Source: Cyclospora cayetanensis (lineage: Eukaryota > Apicomplexa > Conoidasida > Eucoccidiorida > Eimeriidae). Taken from it: DNA of 64,000 nt. The stretch covers positions 1 to 64,000 of the forward strand of contig NW_020312113.1 in the NCBI RefSeq assembly GCF_002999335.1. Reading direction: 5' to 3'. The notes under the pieces were generated by a model. That model was not told the origin of the DNA. It ran no database searches and was given only the letters and a program-made list of their open reading frames with translations. The position numbers and the translations under genes are program-made. Positions 55,875 through 64,000 of this stretch are shown one piece after another (positions within the stretch are counted from its first letter, which is position 1; every line of letters begins with the position of its first letter).

Positions 55875-56505
55875 TGGATGAACAGGCTTGCGTTCGCTTG
55901 ATACAGTATCTTCGCCCCGCCATGCACCTCGATGCGCCTCCCTGTTTTGCGTTGCATTTCTATCGTTCTTTTTTTCTTTGTTTCTCTCTCGCTCTCTGTC
56001 TGCGCCTTTTGGCAGCTTTGCCCTGTTCTTGTCCGCCTTCTGTAAGGCAAAGACCTGTCTGACGCAGAGCACTAGCACGCACTCTTTTTGGTGGTGCTGC
56101 TATCAGCTACGGGGGCACTAGGCAAGGCATTTTCGCACATGGTCCGGTAGTGGAAACTGCTCTAGCAGCGAGTCTTGTGTTACCTCTAAGCGTGTCTGCT
56201 GATCAAGGGCTGCAAGAGAGGGTAATGTAGCTTTTAACTCTTTAATGAGCGTGAAAGCTAAACTTCGTGCCTGCTTGGTTAGCCGCACTTAGCACAGTGA
56301 TACTGCCTACACACCTGGTGTCTGCATGGCTTATTGAACGTTGTAGCAATCATTAGCAAAGCCAGCAATGCGGTTACTTATGGCAACTGAGTTCCCACGG
56401 AGACGAAGTTTGGCCGTCTGCCGAATATCGTCGTGAATGCAGCAGCACCAGCTATAGGGGCTAAACCACTGCTCCTGAGGCATGAGGACCAATACCACCG
56501 CGCAG
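55875..56505. other. intergenic region between convergent genes
   Basis: No independent gene seen. On the minus strand a second frame from about 56600 to 56331 reads ADVAGVRKELLSGLNNCAVV, then LVLMPQEQWFSPYSW, and stops at 56331. It could be an alternative or additional last exon of the gene ending at 56506 if an unrecognised splice exists. Confidence 0.4.
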
Positions 56506-58506
56506 TTATTCAGCCCCGACAGCAGTTCCTTCCTTACTCCAGCAACATCTGCTTTCTCTGCTGCTGCCGGCATTGCGACTGCTGCGAAGGCAGCGGATGG
56601 AATCTTCCAAAAAGAGTGTCTCGTCGGGCTCTCCATCAACAGCCTGCAGCAGCCGCTCCCTGATGCTGCTGTACGATACAAACCTCTTGTTTCCGTGTTG
56701 TTCCTGTTGGTACGGCTGTGGGTGAGCAAGCCAGTCGAAAACGTCATTGAGCGCCGCTGAGACAGACGGGCATATGCTGATATCCTCCCTCGCCGCCGCT
56801 TCTGCTGCCGCGTCCGCTGAAGGCGCCTTGAATGCGGCAGCTCTGAGCGCACTAGTGTCTAAAACAAGCTCCCTCTCAAAAACAGCATTTAGCTGCTGCA
56901 GCCAATGTGTCTGCCAGTCTCCTGACCGTGCTGGTAGCGTGGTACGTGGAAGTTCTTCAGGGCTGCCAAGAGTTGCACCCCTCAGATGCAGCAGAAGCTG
57001 TTGTTTGGCACGAAGTTGCTGATGCAGGTGCAATAAAGGCAGTGCGACGGGAGGCTGGGTGTATGATGACCGCGACTGCTGCAGGTGCTGCTGCAGCGTA
57101 GCAGTATTTGGTCTGGCAAGTACAACACTGTCACTCTCGTCTACAGCACTAGCAGCATCTGCTGCAAAACTGCCCTGCTGTAGTAACTGTAACTCTGCGA
57201 CAGCAGTCGCAGCAAGGGCTGTTGCTGCACCGGACATCCCGAGTACCCTCAAAGCCCTTTCCGTGTCTTCACGGTTAGCCTTAGAAGCTTCTGCTGCTGC
57301 AGCAGCAGCTGCGTCAGTATCAGCGAGGGCAGTAGCTGCTGCTGCCGCTGCTGCTGCGGAAAATGAGGCACCGGGCCACACCGCAATGAAGGTTTCCCTC
57401 TCTGCTGGGGTAAGGAGGCATTCCAAGGCTTCGAACGGACTACAAAAGGGCAGCAGTGGCAGCAGCAACATCCACTCGTCTCTGTATATCCGAACGTGCT
57501 GCAACTGCAGCAGCAGCTGCCACTCGTTGCGTCGCTCGGACCGTCGGTCTTTTGCTGCTGTTGCTGCCTGTTGCTGCAACTGCTGTATCTGCTTCAGCTG
57601 CTTCTCCGAAGGAGGAGATTCAAGGCGACAGAGGGCATGCAGCTGCTGCAGGAGGGCGGCAGGGGAGTTCTGAGGGCTTCGCAGCAGTTCCGCAGCAGCA
57701 CGCAGCAGCCAAGGCGGTATGAGGCTGAAGTCCAGTTGCTCCTCCGGGTGCTTCTGGTGCTGTTGGAATCGCTTTTGCCGGCGTGTCTGGTGCTGCAGTA
57801 GAGCAGCTTTCAGGAGTAGCAGGGAGTACCATGGTGCCCTAACACCTCGCGCTTCTCTGCTTCCGCGTGCAGCTGTGGATACCGCGCCAGGTGCTTGTGT
57901 TGCCACGGCTGCACCAGCACACTTTTTCCCTCCTTCGACAGACGTAGCCGCAGGAGGAGTGCCTGCAGCAGTCCGAAGCTCAAAGTAATGGGAAGGTGCA
58001 AGACCCCAGCTCTGCTGAGCGGCCTGCTCAGCGAGGCGGCCAAAGATGCCCACAAGTGTTCGGGTGTACAGACACCTGGCTGTGGCAGCTGCTGGTACCT
58101 GAAAGGCCACTCCCCCGCTGCCGCTGTCCGCGACAAAACGCACTGGTGGCACCAGCATAAGTCGCAGATCCCCGCTGGTGTTGGTGCTGCTGTGAAGGGA
58201 GGAGCGGCCCCAAGCGGCGAGACGTTCCCGGTGGTGGTGTTGCTGTACTGCCTCCCGGTTTGGTTCGAAAGTAGCAGACGGCCAGTCCTGCACTGCTGCT
58301 GCTAACCGCGACCTGATCCAGCCGCTGTTGTCGTTTTGTGCGGCTAGGAGAAAAGCTGTTGACTGGGAACCCTTGACAACGCGTGCTTTCGTCGCTGCAT
58401 ATCTGCTGCTGCTGCGAGGAGCGACTCGGGCCGCTTCTTGTGGCAAACGGTTCCCGTAGCAATAGGCTACATGCAGCAGCCACAGCAGCAGCCCTAACAA
58501 ATGCAT
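56506..58506 (-). CDS. large signal-peptide protein, Ala/Gln/Leu-rich, unknown function
   Basis: Open frame of 666 aa from ATG 58506. The frame is open further upstream, but this ATG begins a clear signal peptide, MHLLGLLLWLLHVAYCYGNR. It is followed by a Ser/Arg/Ala-rich basic stretch (VAPRSSSRYAATKARVVKG), a pattern compatible with an apicoplast bipartite leader. The body is helical with Gln/Ala runs. More informative segments are WYSLLLLKAALLQHQTRRQK, SLIPPWLLRAAAELLRSPQN, PFEALECLLTPAERETFIAV, DWQTHWLQQLNAVFERELVL and VSAALNDVFDWLAHPQPYQQ. No domain recognised. The 3' end may be incomplete, since a protein-like frame continues in another phase downstream. Confidence 0.65.
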   Translation of the reverse strand: MHLLGLLLWLLHVAYCYGNRLPQEAARVAPRSSSRYAATKARVVKGSQSTAFLLAAQNDNSGWIRSRLAAAVQDWPSATFEPNREAVQQHHHRERLAAWGRSSLHSSTNTSGDLRLMLVPPVRFVADSGSGGVAFQVPAAATARCLYTRTLVGIFGRLAEQAAQQSWGLAPSHYFELRTAAGTPPAATSVEGGKKCAGAAVATQAPGAVSTAARGSREARGVRAPWYSLLLLKAALLQHQTRRQKRFQQHQKHPEEQLDFSLIPPWLLRAAAELLRSPQNSPAALLQQLHALCRLESPPSEKQLKQIQQLQQQAATAAKDRRSERRNEWQLLLQLQHVRIYRDEWMLLLPLLPFCSPFEALECLLTPAERETFIAVWPGASFSAAAAAAAATALADTDAAAAAAAEASKANREDTERALRVLGMSGAATALAATAVAELQLLQQGSFAADAASAVDESDSVVLARPNTATLQQHLQQSRSSYTQPPVALPLLHLHQQLRAKQQLLLHLRGATLGSPEELPRTTLPARSGDWQTHWLQQLNAVFERELVLDTSALRAAAFKAPSADAAAEAAAREDISICPSVSAALNDVFDWLAHPQPYQQEQHGNKRFVSYSSIRERLLQAVDGEPDETLFLEDSIRCLRSSRNAGSSRESRCCWSKEGTAVGAE

Positions 58507-59523
58507 GACAGGTGCTGGAACTTGTTTCGGGGCAGCAAGTGGAGCCTCGAGTGCCTCCTCTTCAAGCGATGTGTCGCATTTTCCTCGGCGTGCGTCTCCT
58601 AGACACACTTTGCCTCCTCTTTTCTCCTGCTCCTGCAACGTCCTCCACAGGTGCGCTTCGCCTCCTCAGGTCTTTCTGTACGTGGCCTTGTGTGCTTTGC
58701 CATGGATTCGTTGCCGCAACTCCGCCTTGAGCGCGTCTGCTTAGGCAGCCCGCCTTTCTTCCGTCTGCTTCTTGACCTGCCGCTTGCGCTTGCAGCTTGC
58801 TCCGTTGTTTGACTTACCTGGCTGCTCCCCAACCGCTAAAACACTGCATTTGTGAAAGACACACCCACACACAGGAAAGCCCTGCGTCGGGGGGTGCTCT
58901 TGTTCCTTTTGCCTGTTTTGCCCCCGCTAGCACCAATGCACTTGGTAATACTGTAAGGCTGCCGCTGATGGCGCCGTCTGTCCACGGAGAATCGGCCTTT
59001 TTTTGGTGAGGCCCCACACTCGAGCGCCTCCCGCCGTAAGAGCAGTAGGCTCAACAAACGGCTGCAGAGGTTTTTAGGGCAGTTGCGGTTTTACCGGAGG
59101 CACCAATGCTAGAGCCTAGCTCCCCTTTGCAGCGGCTTGTAGGCAAACAGTAGAGCGCCGTGCATGCAACCTTCCTACTGCTCGAGCTGCAAGCCGCCGC
59201 CGACAACAGCGTGCAGGAGAGGTGGCGCACAAAATACGATTGGCATGGATGACAAATGGATCAAACGGATTTTGAGAAACTTAATTCTTCCTTCTTGGGT
59301 GTGCCGAAGCTTCCGGCAGGAGCAGCAGCAGTATCCGCTGCACCTGGCGGGTCAGCAGCTGCAACGGAATTCTTCGTGCTGCTGCAGCCCTCACTTCGAT
59401 AGACACAACGCATTTCAATGAAATCTCTCTTTCTCTGCTTAAATTCATATTTCAACCGCAGTGACTGGTGACGCACTTTCTATTCGCTGCTGCAGCCATG
59501 CTGGTTCAGGGGTAGGGCAACTC
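58507..59523. other. divergent promoter region, possible 5' exon of the PH/C2 gene
   Basis: No firm gene. An ATG at 59256 opens a protein-like frame, MDQTDFEKLNSSFLGVPKLP, stopping at about 59402. A strong acceptor (TTCATATTTCAACCGCAG) lies at 59444-59461 in front of the large + strand frame. A splice from G|GTGTGC near 59296 would join them in phase, making 59256 the true start; this is a guess. Confidence 0.4.
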
Positions 59524-62310
59524 ATGGACGGGGATGAAGACGAGCGGCACCACACGAGGGCACCCATGGGCAGTATGCTTGAAAAGGATGAAGGCAGCAG
59601 CAAAGGCATGAGATTGGCTGCAACGGAGGTGGAAGAAATGAGCGAGTTAGGGATGCTGCTCGCAAGAGATGACGCAGATAAGGATTCAGATGAAGTAGCT
59701 GTAGATGCACAGCAGACAGTCCCTTCATTGGGTGTGACCTCTAAGCCTTCTCCTGACGCCGCTAATAAGACAAAAGCGGCGGCAGCGGCGGAAGGAACAG
59801 CAGCAGCAACGGGAGCAACAGCAGCAGCACAGAGCACAGCACCCACACAAGCAATCGTGCAAGAGCACCCTTCGGCATCTCTACAGTGTCTCCCATCAAA
59901 CGCACCCTCCCTAACTCCTGATTTCCAATCTGCAACGCCCTCTGCTTACGGAAGCAAGGACCTCGATAGTGGCAGCAGTAGCTTGTTGTTTCTGAGGGCT
60001 GGCTGGTTGCAGCGGCAGACAAGACACACGAAGCGGTTCGCCCTTCGTTTTTTCGTGCTGAAAGACTCTGTCTTGTATTCCTTTAAGCGTATCCCCTTGC
60101 TGCGGTCCTGTCCACTCAGCTACAGCCACAACAGCCATATAGTTACCGATACAGTGGCTGCCACGTGGATTGACTTTGCAGCTGCAACGTGCTGCTGGCA
60201 GCTAAAGGGCAGTCGAGTAGAGAGATTTGGATATGACAAAGCATCTGGAACGTTCAGATGGTCGCTGTTGGCTCCCAATTTGCTGCTTTTGCAACATCTT
60301 CAACAGCGACAGCAGCAGCACAGCAAAGCCAGACCGCTAGCCAACAAGAAGGAAGGACGCGCACATGGGCAGCAGAAGCAGCAGGCGGAGGAGCACAACA
60401 TCACGCATGCATCCAGAGAGCAGCATCACAGGCACCTAGGAAGACACCGACAACAGCAGCAGCAGCCCAGCTACCACCCCCACCACACAAACAAAAACAG
60501 CCAACGCCAACAACAAGCACCACCACACCACGCTGTGGTATGTAGCAACACCTTCACCTCACTATCTCCACGTTTACTGGAGGACGCTGCAGCTGCGGAA
60601 AATGCGGTTGGAGGGCCAGTCAGTACAACCGCGGCAACAGCAGCAGCAGCAGACAACCAGGAAACAAGTGGCGATGAGGGCGAAGCCCTTCTCCAAAGTG
60701 AAGCAGTTACAGCTGCTGCAACGGCGGCAGCTACTGCTGCTGCTGCCGAGAGCGCTGCTGAGGCTGCTGCAGCGGCCGCTGCAGCGGAAAGGGAGACAGC
60801 AGCGGCCGTCGCGGCATGCACAGAGGAAGTCATTTTTGCTGCTTCAGCTGCAACAGTTGCTTATGACTGGCTTCAGCTGATGGAGAGGTGCTGCTACTTG
60901 GGCAGTCCTGCTGCGGTGTACTTACACAGCAGTTCGTATGCCGTCTTCCCGTCTACGCCTCTCGAGGGCTTGCCCGCGTGGCTGTTTCTTGCGGGGTGGC
61001 TATCTCTTGCTGCCACGCGTAGGCAGCACAAGCGGTTGGCAGCAGCTGCCGCACCCGAGAGCCAACGCCAGCTGCACGTGCAGCAAGCGATGCTCGAGCA
61101 ACGCGATGCGCAGCCCGTTGCTACGTGGCACTCGCCTACGCCTCCCCCTCTCGGCGATGTAGGTGCAGCAGCAGGACGAGCAAACGCAGCGGCAACAGCC
61201 TCAGCAGCCACAAAGGCAGCAACGGGAAACCAGACATATGTTTCCCTGCGTCTTCTAGCTTTGCATGACGTGCTGCTGCCCGAGGGGTATGGCGTTTACT
61301 GTCTTGTGGAGTATCAGTCCTCGGTTTCCTTCTTCAGTGTATACGCAGGGCGTTCTGTCGCGCCGACAGCAGCGGCAGCAGCAGGGGAGGCGAATGCGGG
61401 AGAAACTGGCGCTGGAATGAGCAGGCAGCCACAGCACCAAAGCTTGCTGCATGTGCCGAAGCAACAGCACCAGCAGGCAGGAGCTGTGCCCTCCCCGTCT
61501 CTGTTTTCGAAGTGGTTTGGGCGCGCTTCAGCGATGCCTGCCCCTTCCTTCTGCCGCCGGCTGCTCTTGCTGCTGCCCCCTTGCTGTGTTAATCTTCCTG
61601 TTTTCTTTCCTCGGCCGCAGGAGGACTTGATTTTGCACTTTATTGCTGCGCCTCTGGAAGAGCAGCAGCAGCAGCAGCACTTTCCTGTGTCTAGTACACC
61701 CGAGGGCCGTGGCGGCATCACGCAGCGGGCACTTGACGGAAGCCTTGGTGCTTCTGCATCCCTGTCGGGGCAGTCCTTCCTCGCTGCAGTCTCCGAAGCG
61801 CCTGCAACAGTAGGCGCGGCAACAGCAACGGCCTCGCACGTGGAAGGAGCAAGTGCCTCCGTAGTCGCAGCAGAAGCAGCAGCAGCGGCGGCGGCTGGTT
61901 CTGCAAGCGCCGCTTGCCTGTCCATTCGCGTGGGGAGTGGAAACGATTATCATCTGTGCAGCTTTAGACTGCAGCAACAACAGCTGGGTGTGGGAACCTG
62001 GCGACTGCTGCAGCTCAGCGGCTCTCCGGTAGCAACAGCGAAGCATCCGCTGCTGGATAAATGCAAAACAATTCCTCCGGCCGCAATCGCCGCCGCTGCC
62101 TCCGCATCTTCAGGAGCCTGGCGAAGAGGCAGGGCCTTCTCGCGCGGAGCAGCAGCAGCTGCAGCAGCAAAGCAGCTTGTCAAGGAGCAACAGTGCGTGC
62201 AGCGTGAGCAGCAGGATGAGCTGCGAGACCAGCAGCAGCGGCTAGCCACCCCGTATCCGAAGGAGGCTGCTGCGGGTGTGCTCGAAGAAGCAGCTCCAGC
62301 TGTGGGCCAC

Positions 62311-62342
<32 letters not shown>

Positions 62343-64000
62343 TGCAGCAGCAGATACTTCTGCCGTTGTCTCGACGCCTGCACCACACAGTGCAACGCTA
62401 GTTCTGGAAGCTGCAATGTGCGGTGCCTCATGGGTTAACTTGCTGCAGTACAAGCCTGAAGTTTTCGACATCCCGCAGCCTTTCGCTCACATCGCCTTAG
62501 CTCCTGGAGAAGGGGCAGCAGCAGACGCGGGTGCCTTGGCGCCTCTTCAGCTGCTCGGATTGCAGTTGAAGCGGCTCCAGCGCATTCATCGGCGGATGGC
62601 GGCAGCAATGCAGCAACTGGGATGCCTTTTCGAGTTCGGGAGCCCTGCAGTTTCGCTGGCTGCCTTTTTCTACTTGATCGCAGTCGCCAGCAGCCAAACA
62701 GCGGCCGGCATGCTGCTGCTGCTCCTGCTACCCCTGCTGCTCCTTCTCCTCCTCATACACCCGGAAGCACCACAGAGAGTACTTGCCGCCGCAGAGCGGC
62801 TGCCGCTCCTGATTTTTGTATTGCCACGGTGGACCTTTCCGCTGCTGCTTTTTGACTGTCCAACAGCGGAAGGAGCTGCCGCAGATGTGGCCAGACAGGT
62901 GGCTGCTGCTGCTGCTGCTGCTGCAGCTGCAGCACCGCATTCCGCAGCAGGAGCCCCTGCTGCAGACAGTGCAGACAGTGTAGACAGTATCCTCAAGATG
63001 AACACGTGCTCTTCAGCTCCTACAAGTGCTGCCGCTGTTGCGGCGGTCCTGCTGATGCTCCATCAGCACCACCATTTGTTGCTTTTAAGACCCTCCAAAG
63101 CGAAAGCAGCGGCTGCAGCGCGATATCCCGCAGAAGCAGCAACGAACGCCGGCAGCAGCAGCAACTACGACTGCCTGCGTCCTCTGTCAAAGCAGAAGGA
63201 GCTAGAAGACAAAGTGCAGCAGCCGCAGCCTCTTTGGTGCTGCTGCCACGGTGTCGCCTGTTGTGCTGGAGGCCCCATGCGGGTGGTAGCACCCTTCTTG
63301 CGTTCGCTGCATCAGCAGCAGCAACTGCACGCGCCATGCAGCAGCAGCAGTCCTCCAAGTCGCTTCTTGTGGCGTCTGCTGTTGCAGGCGGCGCTGTGGA
63401 TGCAACGCTTGCAGCTTGTTGCGCTCCTCTCAGCGGGTGGCGGAAGCCTCAGGCCCCTTGCGATGCAGCTCCTCTCAGCGACTGCCAGCCAATGCGTCAG
63501 CTGCACTGCAGCGGTGCAGCAGCAGACGAAGCGAGGCGAGGAACGTCTACTCCTCTCAGAGCGAGCTTCTCAATCAGCAGCAGCACTGTACACTTCTCCA
63601 GGGGCAGCCCTCAAAATGACAACAGAAGCAGCGCCAGAAGCTGCGGAAGCAGCGCCAGAAGCTGCGGAAGCAGCGCCAGAAGCTGCGGAAGCAGCGCCAG
63701 AAGCTACGGAAGCAGCACCAGAAGCTGCGGAAGCGGCATTAGAGGTGGAAGCTGGTAAAGAAGGGGTCGGGAGGAGTGGCCTTATCGCTTGCCACTTGAT
63801 TGAAGCGCAAAGCCGGACTCCGACAGGCGACTTCAAGGGGAGCTGCTTTTTTCCGATAGCTGAGGGTGCAGCTGGTGAGGGGCAGGAGCCTCTGCAGCAG
63901 CAACCTCAGAGCGAAGCGGAAGCAGCCGCGGCGGGCTTTGTTGTTGAACTCTCCAAGCGCACAGACGCATCGGGATGGACTTACGGTGATAGCCTCAAGG
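59524..64000 (+). CDS. very large PH-C2-membrane (dysferlin-motif) protein, incomplete at window end
   Basis: The frame is open from 59462 to the last base with no stop (about 1,490 codons from ATG 59524). A PH-like domain starts at about residue 160 (AGWLQRQTRHTKRFALRFFV, LKDSVLYSFKRIP). It seems to end with the helix TVAYDWLQLMERC (near 445), about 200 low-complexity residues having been inserted. A C2-like stretch follows near 575-605 (TYVSLRLLALHDVLLPEGYG, VYCLVEYQ) and continues at EDLILHFIAAPL after another insertion. A basic coiled part (LQLKRLQRIHRRMAAAMQQL) leads into LFEFGSPAVSLAAFFYLIAV and two long hydrophobic segments (about 1042-1112), like the C-terminal membrane module of MCTP-type C2 proteins. 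At the end, DASGWTYGDSLK resembles the GWxYaxxF motif of dysferlin domains. It is probably a membrane-contact or trafficking protein. The start may lie in an upstream exon. Confidence 0.75.
63625..63729 (+). repeat. 21-base tandem repeat coding for EAAPEAA, five copies
   Basis: Five head-to-tail copies of GAAGCAGCGCCAGAAGCTGCG at 63625, 63646, 63667, 63688 and 63709, with two single-base changes, lie in frame in the large PH/C2 protein. A decayed sixth copy (EAALEVE) follows. The encoded segment is an Ala/Glu/Pro linker between the membrane region and the dysferlin-like motif. Confidence 0.9.

Noticed and set aside
60258..63836. Many Ala-, Ser- or Leu-rich frames on both strands
   Set aside because: They are shadows of the continuous + strand frame that runs to the window end and carries recognisable domains.

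Overview
The window reads as nuclear DNA of a coccidian apicomplexan, most likely an Eimeria species. Three things point there: CAG/CTG trinucleotide runs appear in exons as poly-Gln, poly-Ala and poly-Ser and also in introns; genes carry many short introns (mostly GT-AG, about 75-700 bases) that join in phase; and one gene encodes a mannitol-dehydrogenase-family enzyme, which fits the mannitol cycle known from Eimeria. Repeat-rich blocks (about 1-10, 21-23, 40-46 and 56-64 kb) alternate with repeat-poor, more A+T-rich blocks (about 10-17, 23-40 and 47-56 kb).

Layout. 1-10 kb: a kelch-repeat gene (+, 1050-4124, 5' end unresolved) converges on a NIMA-related kinase with a huge Gln/Ala-rich tail (-, 9433-5088). 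A possible 75-aa ORF (+, 9670-9897) lies head to head with the kinase. 10-16 kb: no intact gene, but degraded protease and integrase pieces of a Ty3/gypsy-type retrotransposon on the minus strand. 16-23 kb: a secreted HAD-fold hydrolase (+, 16329-19093), an unknown two-exon gene (-, 21035-19415) and a signal-peptide-bearing protein with a glycine-rich beta-like C-terminus (+, 21738-23117). 25-31 kb: a multi-exon mannitol/polyol long-chain dehydrogenase (+, 25540-30786), followed 20 bases later by a 23-bp hairpin. 32-35 kb: a secreted endonuclease/exonuclease/phosphatase-fold enzyme (-, 35362-32071), eight exons including a 26-base one. 37-39 kb: a two-exon basic protein (-) and a possible exon. 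40-44 kb: pieces of a multi-exon hydrophobic protein gene (-). 44.8-46.9 kb: a CAAX prenyl protease Rce1 homologue (+). 47.8-51.5 kb: a small three-exon gene (-) and a polytopic membrane protein (-). 52.9-55.9 kb: the Fe-S cluster co-chaperone HscB/Jac1 (+, eight exons). 56.5-58.5 kb: a large signal-peptide protein (-). 59.5-64.0 kb: a very large protein with PH-like, C2-like, membrane and dysferlin-like segments, open at the window edge (+).

There is no operon logic here. The recognisable genes cover signalling (NEK kinase), prenyl-protein processing (Rce1), Fe-S biogenesis (HscB), polyol metabolism, two secreted hydrolases and probably lipid/membrane tethering. Splice sites were chosen by eye from GT/GC-AG signals, reading-frame continuity and family motifs. 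For the NEK, EEP and HscB genes every junction keeps phase and the total coding length is a multiple of three; elsewhere the unsure junctions are named. No tRNA, rRNA, CRISPR array or intact mobile element was seen.
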